DNA of 64,000 nt from PSRI01 sp041484195 (GTDB taxonomy: Bacteria; Bacteroidota; Bacteroidia; Chitinophagales; Chitinophagaceae). Of the stretch, positions 44,569 through 53,973 are shown piece after piece. The position numbers and the translations under genes are program-made. Each line of letters begins with the position of its first letter. Position 1 is the stretch's first letter. The notes under the pieces are model-generated. The model saw only the letters and a program-made list of their open reading frames with translations. It ran no database searches and had not been told where the DNA came from. The stretch spans positions 1 to 64,000 of the forward strand of contig JBGPHC010000003.1 in the NCBI GenBank assembly GCA_041484195.1. Direction: 5' to 3'.

Positions 44569-47313
44569 TCATTGTGTGCCGCTTAGCCGGATTTCACCAA
44601 TAATTCCCGATGGTTCCAATTCCCAGTCTGCCGCATCAAACACTCCTTTTACAGGATCAGCCATATAAAAATTCTTCCAGGGTATCTTGTGCCGATCCAT
44701 CCAGATGACCCGGTTGGTGGAAAGATTGGTTACACGGATACTGATCCTGTTATTTTTCCGCTTGAGCCAACCTGGTTCAATATCAATGGTAAAAGGAGCA
44801 CTCCAGGATCTGCCGGCACGATGTCCATTCACATACAATTCTGCCATATCGCGTAAACCGGGTATGCTCATCCGCATCAGTTTATTGTTCTGCAATGACG
44901 GTGGAATTTCAACCACTGCTGAATAAACAGCCGTTCCGGAATAGAACTGTAATGCGCTGTCGGGATAATCTGTCCAACTCTTAAGTTCCCTGCTATGAAT
45001 TGTTTGTGGCGATATGAAACCTTTTTTCTCAAAGCTGATCGTCCAATCCGCCTTTATCGCATAACTCTTTGCGGTATCGCTGTAAGGAAAAGACTCAGGT
45101 GGCTTTCCGGAATTGAGATCTGTAAATAAGAAACAGGATTGCCCGGGCAACAATTCAAGATCAATATATTTCCGCGAACCTTGCTTTATAATTGCAGGCG
45201 CAAATTGTTTACCTGTCAAAGGATCCATGAAAACCACTGATTCAAAATCCATACCCAACGGCAGGCGACCGCGTGTAAAACTGCTGTCGAGGTTTGCCAC
45301 AAAATAGAGCATGCCTTTCCCGTATTTCTTCCGAATGAATTGAAGGCCCATGGCATTGAATGCTTCCTGCCTGCAACCCGACTGAATCAGGGTGGTAGAT
45401 AGGTCCTGGGTAACCACAACGTTTTTCAGAGACTTGATTCGGTTAACCTGCCTGTTAAGTAAGCCCATCCGATCATTCAGATGACTCCAACCTGGCACAT
45501 TGGTCGGAATGCCTTTTTCAAATACGATTCTTACTCCCTGTTCTGCCAGTCTTGCGAGGACCTCCATAGTTTTCGTTGAAATGCGCTTGCATGGGGGCAC
45601 CAGGATCATTTTGTAATGATTGCCGCCCTGGGTAATGACCTCACCATCCCCAGCCCGTAGTTGTTGGATCTGTCGGTCGGAAATATAATCGAATGAAAAA
45701 CCATCTTTCCACAGTGATCGTATCGTACGGCTGAACGGAAACCTGTCTCCCCATTTGGTGGGAATATGATCGAAGGTTGCGAGAATACCCAAATCGTTTC
45801 CGGCTTCGCTCCAATAATCATAGATAGGAAAATAAACCAGGATATCATTGTCAGATTTCGAGTTCTGTAATAAATGTTGCGTTCTTGAGATATAGTTGCT
45901 GAAATTCGGCAGGTAATCATAAAAAGGTGCATGGGGCCCGAAATCAGGCGCCGGGTAAAAGACCCATCCGGGAAATGGCACGGAAAAGGGTGCATTAGTT
46001 GCGCTGATGAGCATGATATGATTGATGCCGGCAATGAATAATTCATCTATCTGCGGCTTCACCTGCGAAAGACTCATCCTGAAATGATTGGTAAGCCAGG
46101 TGGCAGTCTCCGCCGAGCAGAGCTTACGGCCATTAATATGCGCAGATGAACTGGCGAATTTGAACATGAGTTTATCCGGCCATTTGTAACGGTCCCTTCT
46201 TATGTCAGGGTCAGTACGAACGCCGGGAATGGAAAAATGACTGGGGCCAAATGATTCTGTCTGGGGTATATCAGCCATTCCATACAGGTCAAGTAGGTTT
46301 CCCGGTGAACCGTGTGCCTGCTCTGTTACAAGAAAACCATGCTGGTGATTCCATCGGGTCCAGGTATCAACAAATCCATCCAGCAACAAATCGGCGATCG
46401 TTTCCCGGTAATCGCAGAGAATCCGTTCTTTCAATTCAGATCTCGAGCTGTCAAACAAAACCGCAAACCAGGGCTTCAGGGAATACCCCCTCCGCTTTTC
46501 AAACTCATTCAAAAATCCGGAAGTAAAATCGGCATTATAAACTTCGTAGGAATCATTAAATGCCGAGCGGATACCCTGGAGATAATTGAGCGAGGAATCA
46601 AACCCATCCATATAGGATCTTGTTGAAGCTGCATCAAAATGATCCAGCACCAGACCTTCACCACCAGGGGCGGATCTTTTCACCTGCTGCATGGTATTAG
46701 CGCTGTATAATACATGAATATCCCAGTCGCCTTCCGGCAAATTTGTTTTAAGCAAGCCGGCACCGGTGACCGATGAACTCAAATCGAGATATTGATTATT
46801 CTTTGAAAATGCTGAAACGGCTGCCACAGTTTGCTTTCCTCCATCAGTGGTCAATTGCCTTGAGAACGACCCGCCTACAGCATGGAATGACTCAGTTCCC
46901 TTCAGCATTTTGGCTGCTGTTTCTGTGGTCACAGAAGGCCCGCCATATGGCCATGCCGAAGAAAAGGCCAGGTCAACTCCCATGCCTAAAGCCTTGGCTT
47001 TTTTGATGGTATGGGCTATCATTTCGAACCACCTGGTACTTCGGAATGGAATCTCTGCCTTTTCAAATCCCTTTACCCCATAGGTGGAAATTATCGTGGC
47101 GCCACCAAAACCGGATTGCCGGAATGACTGAAGATGCTGTTCAATGCTGCTTTCAGTCACAATATTCCCCAGCCAAAACCACCATACCCAGGGCCGTTCT
47201 GAAGAGCTATATTCAGAATCAATTTGCTTCAACCCAACCCTCGTCTGCGCCTGCCCGGCCTTCATTCCGGCTATCAGTATCAATATGAACAATACCTGTT
47301 TCAGTTTCGTCAT
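44569..47313 (-). CDS. GH106 alpha-L-rhamnosidase-like enzyme (second)
   Basis: A 914-residue paralogue of the enzyme at 41836. Signal peptide (VLFILILIAGMKAGQAQ) then RPWVWWFWLGNIVTESSI, GFGGATIISTYGVKGFE, LAFSSAWPYGGPSVTTE, RSAFNDSYEVYNADFTSGFL, EQAHGSPGNLLDLYGMADIP, and the same C-terminal beta domain (MSIPGLRDMAELYVNGHRAG, ISIRVTNLSTNRVIWMD). I start at ATG 47313 (MTKLKQVLFILI), since the 28 residues before it do not look like a leader and are separated from the upstream gene by a terminator. It is the first enzyme gene after the susD stop. Confidence 0.87.
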   Translation of the reverse strand: MTKLKQVLFILILIAGMKAGQAQTRVGLKQIDSEYSSSERPWVWWFWLGNIVTESSIEQHLQSFRQSGFGGATIISTYGVKGFEKAEIPFRSTRWFEMIAHTIKKAKALGMGVDLAFSSAWPYGGPSVTTETAAKMLKGTESFHAVGGSFSRQLTTDGGKQTVAAVSAFSKNNQYLDLSSSVTGAGLLKTNLPEGDWDIHVLYSANTMQQVKRSAPGGEGLVLDHFDAASTRSYMDGFDSSLNYLQGIRSAFNDSYEVYNADFTSGFLNEFEKRRGYSLKPWFAVLFDSSRSELKERILCDYRETIADLLLDGFVDTWTRWNHQHGFLVTEQAHGSPGNLLDLYGMADIPQTESFGPSHFSIPGVRTDPDIRRDRYKWPDKLMFKFASSSAHINGRKLCSAETATWLTNHFRMSLSQVKPQIDELFIAGINHIMLISATNAPFSVPFPGWVFYPAPDFGPHAPFYDYLPNFSNYISRTQHLLQNSKSDNDILVYFPIYDYWSEAGNDLGILATFDHIPTKWGDRFPFSRTIRSLWKDGFSFDYISDRQIQQLRAGDGEVITQGGNHYKMILVPPCKRISTKTMEVLARLAEQGVRIVFEKGIPTNVPGWSHLNDRMGLLNRQVNRIKSLKNVVVTQDLSTTLIQSGCRQEAFNAMGLQFIRKKYGKGMLYFVANLDSSFTRGRLPLGMDFESVVFMDPLTGKQFAPAIIKQGSRKYIDLELLPGQSCFLFTDLNSGKPPESFPYSDTAKSYAIKADWTISFEKKGFISPQTIHSRELKSWTDYPDSALQFYSGTAVYSAVVEIPPSLQNNKLMRMSIPGLRDMAELYVNGHRAGRSWSAPFTIDIEPGWLKRKNNRISIRVTNLSTNRVIWMDRHKIPWKNFYMADPVKGVFDAADWELEPSGIIGEIRLSGTQ

Positions 47314-47445
47314 AGTTTCCGGTTTTAGCAGGCCGCTATCAAAAACCTTTTCATTCCTTAAAGTAAGCAATCCTGACAATTCAAAATAGCCGGCCACTTC
47401 CTGGTCTTCTCACGGTAGTCACCCAATCTAAAAAAATATTGTTAC

Positions 47446-47473
47446 AATAGGCGACCACTGTCGGTCGCCTATT
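47446..47473 (-). terminator. Strong intrinsic terminator between susD and GH106
   Basis: An 11-bp perfect GC-rich stem (AATAGGCGACC at 47446-47456 and its complement at 47463-47473) with a 6-nt loop. Read on the minus strand the second arm is followed after nine bases by seven T. It lies about 30 bp after the susD stop and about 130 bp before the GH106 start, so it would stop or reduce read-through from the transporter genes. Confidence 0.7.
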
Positions 47474-47502
47474 TGTTAACCTCACTCTCTCAATCTAATT
47501 GC

Positions 47503-48996
47503 CTATTGATTGAACCATAACTGCCCATTTCTGTCATCCGTTCCATTGAACTGGCGCTGGATGGCATCTTGCACATGCTGTGCATTGTACTGGTATTCTG
47601 ACTGGGGATACATCCAGCGGGAAGGGATCAAATTATTGTTGCCGTTTCCCGGGCCTACCGAAAATGCAGGTATGCCTGTACGTTTCATATTATAAAAACT
47701 TTCCCAGCCGGAATTATTGAAAAACGAAAGGTATTTCTGAATTAGGATCTGGGATAGCGAATTATTATACTGGACCGCAGGCTGCAATAGGTAAGCATCA
47801 ATCTGTGCATCTGAAATATTTCCTCCGTTTGACTGATAGAATTGCATGGATGCTCTGATTCCTTTCTCATAGTATAAATTGGCATCTCCACTGATCCATC
47901 CACGATTAATGGCTTCGGCAATATTGAAATTCAATTCGGCATATCCCACAATGACCATTGGTTCGCCGGTAACTGTCGAATAACGGTCTATATTAAGTGC
48001 CGAAGCATCGTCTTTCAAATTGTAAATATCGCCGATACTTAGCCCGCTGTTGATACCTCCATAGGCGGTAAAATCATCCGGTAATTTCCCTGCATCTTTT
48101 GCATTCTGGGTAATTTTTGCTACTACAAAGGCCCTTGGATCCTTATATTGAATGATGTATTGCATATAAGTATCGCTGAACCGGTAATAATCCATATTGG
48201 TAGGCACATAATACCGGGGATAACGGTTACCCTCCTTATCATACCAGTGAAAAACTGCACCGTCGTCATTGGAAGTAAATATGGGATACTTGCCAGGATT
48301 GTTGAAAATATTCGCAAACTGGGTCTTGATATCGAGGTCTGCATCACTCTCCTTCTTGCTAAGGTCAATCAGCAACCGAAGCCGGTAGCTGTTAATCAAT
48401 TTCTGCCATTTCAAAGCGGAACCACCATAGATGATATCTCCATTTATGGCTACGCCGGGATTCGATAGCAGGAGGCTTGACATCTCTGTATTGGCCTCAT
48501 CCAGAAGTGACAGGCTATTCATGAAGACATCTTTTTGAGAATCATATACAGGTGCATAGTTGCCATCGGCGCCTTTCAATGCTTCGGTCATGGGAATATC
48601 GCCCACCTGTTTTGACAATTCCGCAAAACACCATGCCTTGAAAAATTTTGCAATAATTCCATAAACCGGCGCATTGTGCTTTTCCGATTCAATCCGCAGG
48701 CGCTCTACGTTTCGCAGAATATCATAATATCCCCAATACTCAGTGGTCGTCCAAAGATAAGCCTGGTCTGACTGTTGGCTGTTATCGCTCACAAGGTATT
48801 GGGAAGCCCGCACTTCATACCCGAGAATAGGATTGTAAACTAATGCCTGGCTGGTTACCCCCGTAAAAATGAGGGCAGGCGAACCATCAGACGGCTTATT
48901 GGGATCCGCTGCCAGCTCGGGAAATTTCTTACACCCGAAACTAAAGATCAGTATGGCAGAAGCAAGGATCAATTTTATACTTGGAAATCGTTTCAT
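47503..48996 (-). CDS. SusD-like surface lipoprotein of the pectin locus
   Basis: The 497-residue protein has a lipoprotein signal (KLILASAILIFSFGCKKFPE) and the second SusD type: LAADPNKPSDGSPALIFTGV, GYEVRASQYLVSDNSQQSDQ, FFKAWCFAELSKQVGDIPMT, VYDSQKDVFMNSLSLLDEAN, LINSYRLRLLIDLSKKESD and FYNMKRTGIPAFSVGPGN near the end. It would cap the SusC at 49060 and bind oligosaccharide on the surface. I begin at ATG 48996 (MKRFPSIKL), because the longer reading from 49056 overlaps the end region of susC and lacks a signal sequence at its front. Confidence 0.88.
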   Translation of the reverse strand: MKRFPSIKLILASAILIFSFGCKKFPELAADPNKPSDGSPALIFTGVTSQALVYNPILGYEVRASQYLVSDNSQQSDQAYLWTTTEYWGYYDILRNVERLRIESEKHNAPVYGIIAKFFKAWCFAELSKQVGDIPMTEALKGADGNYAPVYDSQKDVFMNSLSLLDEANTEMSSLLLSNPGVAINGDIIYGGSALKWQKLINSYRLRLLIDLSKKESDADLDIKTQFANIFNNPGKYPIFTSNDDGAVFHWYDKEGNRYPRYYVPTNMDYYRFSDTYMQYIIQYKDPRAFVVAKITQNAKDAGKLPDDFTAYGGINSGLSIGDIYNLKDDASALNIDRYSTVTGEPMVIVGYAELNFNIAEAINRGWISGDANLYYEKGIRASMQFYQSNGGNISDAQIDAYLLQPAVQYNNSLSQILIQKYLSFFNNSGWESFYNMKRTGIPAFSVGPGNGNNNLIPSRWMYPQSEYQYNAQHVQDAIQRQFNGTDDRNGQLWFNQ

Positions 48997-49059
48997 GTTC
49001 ACTAATTTTTTGAGATGATGATACATTTCTTCTGAAAATTGTTTGCTAAACCTCACCTG

Positions 49060-52000
49060 TCAAAAATTAACATTGATATTGAAGCCTACATTCCGGAAAG
49101 CCGGAGTCTGAAGGTTATCAGATGCCCCGGTGAATTGATCAGGGTCAATGACACCGGACTTTGTGATCAGTAAGAGGTTGCGCCCAACCACTGAAATGCC
49201 TGCACCTTTGATAAATCCACGTCCTAATATTCTATTTGGAACTTTCCAGGTGAGAACTACTTCCCGCAGTTTCACATATCCACGATCGATGATGGCGGCT
49301 TCATCCACTCCATAATATCCTCTGGTTTGCTGAATAAAATCAAAATAAGTGGTCGGAATATCATTGGGTGCGAATTTGCGTGTATCACTAATCACATTGC
49401 CATTCCCGTCGCGCTGCAGGTCACCGCTTACAACTTTTACACCTGTGGCAACATAATCCTTGCCATTGTACCAGTCTTCACGATCTTTTGGATCAATACC
49501 AAGATGACGGCCGCCGGCCCACAGGTATCGTTCATAAGTACTTATGATTTTTCCACCAACTCTTGCGTCAAAACTGAATGACAACACAAATTGTTTGTAG
49601 TTGAGTGTATTGGTGATTCCTCCCATCCAATCGTCTCCATAATAACCGAGATTCTTTTTGACCTGGTCAACTTGTGGAATGCCATCTGATCCTATGATCA
49701 GTTGTCCGTCGGCGGTGTACATGAACCCTTTGCCCTGGATCATGTCGAGTCGGTCGCCCACTTTAATGAGTCCCTCATTTGTCACACCCGGAGCAAGCGC
49801 TTTCAGGTATTGCTTGTAGGTGGACCAATTCAAGGCAATATTCCAATTTAAGTTGGGCGATTTAATTGGACTCGCCGATACCACCAGTTCCCATCCCTTA
49901 CGTTCAGTTTTACGGCCGTTGGTTAAGACAGATCCGAAACCTGCTGTAGATGAAATGGCCTGGTAATAGGTTTGAGGTCCATCCACAAAATCAAAATATG
50001 TAATGTCTAATCCGAGTATGTTCTTAAATAGGCGGAATTCAGCTCCCACTTCAACACCCGTGCTGAAAGATGGTTTAATATCCGGACTCAAGATAGAAGA
50101 TGGATAATACAGCGTTGGATTATCGTCCCACCTCGTTCCTGGCGAATAGGCATTCACGGAACTGTATGGTGTCATGCCGGTGCCGACTCTTGTAACAGCG
50201 CCACGCAACTTTGCATAGGAAATTACTTCAGGCAATGGCAAATATTCATTCAAAATAGTTGCCAATGATGCCGAGGGATAAAAATATCCATTGTGATTCA
50301 GCGGAAGCGTGGAAGATTCATCGTACCTGCCAGTTAGTCCGAGAAACAGATAATTCTTATAACTCAAATCAACACTTGCATAGGTTCCATATTCCACCAA
50401 TTCCCGGTTGTAGTTGGTTGGTGAACTCTGGTTGGTTGAATTTCCGAAATTTTGCCAGTCAGGCACATTCAATCCATCCGTGGAACCGAATATATTCCTT
50501 TCTTTCCAGTTACGCAGGCTCGCTCCTACCGTGGCTTTCAAATCAATCTCTCCAAACTTCTTAGTATAGTCTATCAATAAGTCAGAATTCATTTCAGTCA
50601 TATTATACCAGGTCTCGGAATAATTTCCCGTACGCGGGTAATTGAAAGACTTTGGATATACTACCGGTCTGTAAAGTGCATTATTGTTGATCCCGGTTCT
50701 GGCGGTGATATTCAGGTTTGGCATGACCTTATATTTCAATGATGCCGTACCGAAAAACGCGTCATTATAATAACCGTTTGTCTGTTCATAAGCCACGAAA
50801 TAAGGATTGTTATAATCATTAGCATCTTCGTAATTCCTTTGTTGAAGTCCTTCCTGTCCGGGTATCCAGTAATTGCGGAGATCGCGAACATCAACATTTG
50901 CCCCGGTCCAAAGCGTCAGCCCATAAATAAAACTCCTTCGTCCATATCCTACACTCGGGTAATTCGGTGTGTACAGCTTATTAAAATTAATTCCGGCGTC
51001 GAAGCGAAGTTTTTTGCTCAGGTCAACACCCCCGCTGAGATTGAAAGTTGTTCCACCCATTTTTGTATTCGGAACTACGCCCTTCTGATACATCTGCGAT
51101 ACGGAGGCCCTCAGATCACTGTTTTCAGTGGAGGTGGAGAAGCTGAGGTTGTCTGTTGTAAGCACTCCTGTTCTCAGAAAATTTTTGAGGTTGTCTTTTC
51201 CTCTTGGTATCCAGGGAATCGGTTGTTTTGAACCATCCGGATTCAAGGGGCTATTATATTGAACCAGGAGACGGCCATCCATCTTGGGTCCCCATGCTCC
51301 CCAATATTCATAAGTGGGGTCACCCTGGATATAAATTCCCTGGTAGCCTGTGCCGTATTCACTTTGTATTTTTGGTTCGGCAATCACGCCCAGGTCGAAT
51401 GTTGTTGTGGAATTGAATTCAACTGAAGTTCCTTTAGTCCTTCCACTTCCTTTCTTAGTTGTGATTTGAATGGCACCATTCACACCTCGCGCACCATAGA
51501 GGGCCGAAGCTGCAGGTCCCTTCAATACACTATAAGTCTCCACATCATCGCCGGAAATCTCCCACATAGAGGTTGACTCCAAAGGGATTCCATTTAACAC
51601 AATGAGCGGAGTTACTCCTCTTAATTTTATGTCAGGGGCGGAAAAGAAATCTGATGAGTTGGCTACACGCAAGCCGGCAACTTTGCCGGTCAGATTACCC
51701 AGGATATTGGGCTCGCGCGCCTTCACAAGATCTGCTCCCTTAACTTCCTGCAAAGCATATCCAATCCGTTTCTTTTCTTTTCTGATACCAAGAGCAGTAA
51801 CCACCACTTCACCCAGTGCCGAATAATCTCTTTCCAGCAAGAGTGAAACAAATTCACCATTTGTGTTAATTGCCGCCGGCTTATACCCGGCTGAAGAGAA
51901 CTCCAGGGTCACCTGTCCACTGTTCCTTGAAAGGATGACGAAATTACCGTCTTTATCGGTTTGTGTTCCGCCTCCTGCTCCTTTGATCTGTACCGAGACG

Positions 52001-52113
52001 CCCTGCAGGGGTGCACCAGTACTGTCAGTTACCTTTCCTTTAAGTTGCCGGTCCTGTGCCATTGCAAGGGCACTGCAGCTAACCACCAGGACAAGCAATA
52101 ACAATTTTTTCAT
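49060..52113 (-). CDS. SusC-like TonB-dependent receptor, without STN domain
   Basis: The 1017-residue outer-membrane transporter has a signal peptide (LLLLVLVVSCSALAMAQ), a carboxypeptidase-like beta domain (LKGKVTDSTGAPLQGVSVQI), the plug (GEVVVTALGIRKEKKRIGYA, TPLIVLNGIPLESTSMWEI, ASALYGARGVNGAIQITTKK) and a long barrel. No STN domain precedes the beta domain, in contrast to the SusC at 21539. Regulation by the divergent LacI protein rather than by an ECF sigma fits this. Susceptible substrate is probably rhamnogalacturonan oligosaccharide. The start is ATG 52113 (MKKLLLLVLVV). Confidence 0.92.
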   Translation of the reverse strand: MKKLLLLVLVVSCSALAMAQDRQLKGKVTDSTGAPLQGVSVQIKGAGGGTQTDKDGNFVILSRNSGQVTLEFSSAGYKPAAINTNGEFVSLLLERDYSALGEVVVTALGIRKEKKRIGYALQEVKGADLVKAREPNILGNLTGKVAGLRVANSSDFFSAPDIKLRGVTPLIVLNGIPLESTSMWEISGDDVETYSVLKGPAASALYGARGVNGAIQITTKKGSGRTKGTSVEFNSTTTFDLGVIAEPKIQSEYGTGYQGIYIQGDPTYEYWGAWGPKMDGRLLVQYNSPLNPDGSKQPIPWIPRGKDNLKNFLRTGVLTTDNLSFSTSTENSDLRASVSQMYQKGVVPNTKMGGTTFNLSGGVDLSKKLRFDAGINFNKLYTPNYPSVGYGRRSFIYGLTLWTGANVDVRDLRNYWIPGQEGLQQRNYEDANDYNNPYFVAYEQTNGYYNDAFFGTASLKYKVMPNLNITARTGINNNALYRPVVYPKSFNYPRTGNYSETWYNMTEMNSDLLIDYTKKFGEIDLKATVGASLRNWKERNIFGSTDGLNVPDWQNFGNSTNQSSPTNYNRELVEYGTYASVDLSYKNYLFLGLTGRYDESSTLPLNHNGYFYPSASLATILNEYLPLPEVISYAKLRGAVTRVGTGMTPYSSVNAYSPGTRWDDNPTLYYPSSILSPDIKPSFSTGVEVGAEFRLFKNILGLDITYFDFVDGPQTYYQAISSTAGFGSVLTNGRKTERKGWELVVSASPIKSPNLNWNIALNWSTYKQYLKALAPGVTNEGLIKVGDRLDMIQGKGFMYTADGQLIIGSDGIPQVDQVKKNLGYYGDDWMGGITNTLNYKQFVLSFSFDARVGGKIISTYERYLWAGGRHLGIDPKDREDWYNGKDYVATGVKVVSGDLQRDGNGNVISDTRKFAPNDIPTTYFDFIQQTRGYYGVDEAAIIDRGYVKLREVVLTWKVPNRILGRGFIKGAGISVVGRNLLLITKSGVIDPDQFTGASDNLQTPAFRNVGFNINVNF

Positions 52114-52252
52114 ACTACAATTTTTTTGGGGATACAAAAACAATTTTAAGCAATGCGTTTGTTCACAGGCAATGAAAAATCCGTGCGGGCAAAATGAACC
52201 TGCAACGATTTGTTAAAAAACTCAGGAAAAATTTTCAGGCTAGGCAAATAAT

Positions 52253-52387
52253 CCGTTATTGCGCTATTACGGTCATTGTCAGGCAAAAAACGTTTCCGGT
52301 AATAATCGTGAACAATGCTAAACAGAATTCAAATGAACAAAAAGTAATTGCAGCTATTTATTTGCGCAATCGTTCCCGGCAACGATT
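52253..52387. promoter_or_regulatory. Operator cluster between susC and lacI
   Basis: Several dyads with a central CG or near: CCGTTATTGCGCTATTACGG (52253-52272, 16 of 20 symmetrical), AAACGTTT (52288-52295, perfect), ATTTGCGCAA (52360-52369) and AATCGTTCCCGGCAACGATT (52368-52387, 18 of 20). They occupy the 464-bp gap between the divergent genes. The third repeats the heart of the palindrome before exuT. They are good candidate LacI-type operators. Confidence 0.5.
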
Positions 52388-52577
52388 TCAGCAACAGTTT
52401 CAAGCTCTGTCATGCACAGGTTCAGGCCCATATTTTCAATTTTAATTTTTTTAGAGGTTTTTAATCCGGACAATTTGCCTTTCGCCATGTCTTTGGTTCC
52501 TGATTCCATTCAAACGGACAAATGACCTATCTTTATCGCATATCGCACACCTTGATTAAAGGGAAGGAAATAAGCAT

Positions 52578-53633
52578 ATGAAATTTGAAGCTGTTACCAT
52601 TAAGGATATTGCGAAAGCGCTTTCTCTATCCACTTCTACAGTATCGAGAGCGCTGCGAGATAGTTATGAAATCAGCCCCGAAACAAAACAAATGGTTTTG
52701 GATTGTGCTGAAAAACTAAATTATCAGCCAAACCCGATTGCCAAGAGTTTACGCGACCGGCGCAGTGGTTCAGTGGGTGTAGTTGTTTGTGAAATCGCGA
52801 ATAGTTTTTTTTCACAAGTAATCAATGGCATCGAATCCATTGCTTATGATAAGGGATACAATGTGATAATTTCACAGAGTCATGAATCCTACGAGCGGGA
52901 AGTGATCAACTTAAAATATCTCTCATCCCGTTCAGTGGACGGATTGCTGATTTCGCTTTCAACCGAAACCAATGACCTAAGTCACCTGCAATATTTGCAT
53001 AGTAAGGGATTACCAATGGTTTTCTTCGACAGGGTAGCCAACAGCATTCCCACACACCAGGTAACCGTTGACAATTTCAAAGGGGCCTACGAGGCAACCG
53101 AACATCTTATCAAAATGGGTTATACCCGCATCGCCACTCTCACCAATTCGGCTTACCTCTCCATAACCACCGAAAGAGTCGCAGGTTACAAAGCGGCCCT
53201 TGAATCCAATGACCTGAAAGTACAGGACTCCTACGTCAAATTTTGCTTTTATGGTGGGATGATTTTCTCCGAAATTGAAGTAGCCCTCGATTCCCTAATG
53301 ATGCTGAAACAAAGGCCCGACGCAATTTTTGCAACGAGTGATAAATTGACCACGGGTTGCTTGAAATATTTTAGGAAAAAAGGGATGAAGGTTCCCGACG
53401 ATATTGCCCTGGTGGGTTTTTCCAATTCCGAAATCGCAGAAATGCTCAATCCATCTCTGACAGTTGTTCGGCAACCAGCCATGGAAATGGGAAAATGTGC
53501 CATGGAATTACTCCTCAATCTTATTGAGAGTAAACGCAAAATTACCCAGTTCGACAAAAAAGTGCTTGACCCCGAATTGTTCATTCGTGAATCATCGAGG
53601 CCTGCAAGTATCAATTCAGGTTTCCCGGTGTGA
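52578..53633 (+). CDS. LacI-family transcriptional regulator
   Basis: A 351-residue repressor with the LacI helix-turn-helix (VTIKDIAKALSLSTSTVSRA, residues 6-25), the hinge YQPNPIAKSLRDRRSGSVGV and a periplasmic-binding-protein-like effector domain (VDGLLISLSTETND, GLPMVFFDRVANS, TDRP-type YTRIATLTNSAYLSITTERV, PDAIFATSDKLTTG and IALVGFSNSEIAEMLNPSLT). It faces away from susC across a 464-bp gap with several dyads and probably controls the pectin locus in response to a sugar or galacturonate product. ATG 52578 is the natural start. Confidence 0.9.
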   Translation: MKFEAVTIKDIAKALSLSTSTVSRALRDSYEISPETKQMVLDCAEKLNYQPNPIAKSLRDRRSGSVGVVVCEIANSFFSQVINGIESIAYDKGYNVIISQSHESYEREVINLKYLSSRSVDGLLISLSTETNDLSHLQYLHSKGLPMVFFDRVANSIPTHQVTVDNFKGAYEATEHLIKMGYTRIATLTNSAYLSITTERVAGYKAALESNDLKVQDSYVKFCFYGGMIFSEIEVALDSLMMLKQRPDAIFATSDKLTTGCLKYFRKKGMKVPDDIALVGFSNSEIAEMLNPSLTVVRQPAMEMGKCAMELLLNLIESKRKITQFDKKVLDPELFIRESSRPASINSGFPV

Positions 53634-53973
53634 ATTAGTCCAATAATTCCAATTTAAATAAGGTTAAATGAAGTTCGGCGGTTGCCTCAGCTCACCAATA
53701 ACTCTCACCGCTGTCTCCGTGAATCCATCCTGAAATCATTTTCCTGGTAACCTCATCCTTCTATCTGCAAAAAAATCAAGCCATATAATTTTCAGCATGA
53801 TTGAATTTGCTTCGATTCAATCACCCGCTAATTGTATTTTCATCTATTTCCATTTTTACAAAATTGTTTTCCCTTTTTTTGCACTCTGTTAGTACCTTTA
53901 TTGTGAAGGGCAAATAGCAGGGAATTGAGTGTGCGATTATTTCCCGGGTCATAAGTTTAAATTGAATATTCAT
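53634..53973. other. Intergenic region, nothing found
   Basis: AT-rich stretch between the lacI gene and ndh. A short frame opens at 53929 in the ndh direction but adds 15 residues of no resemblance. No dyad, repeat or remnant was recognised. Confidence 0.4.
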
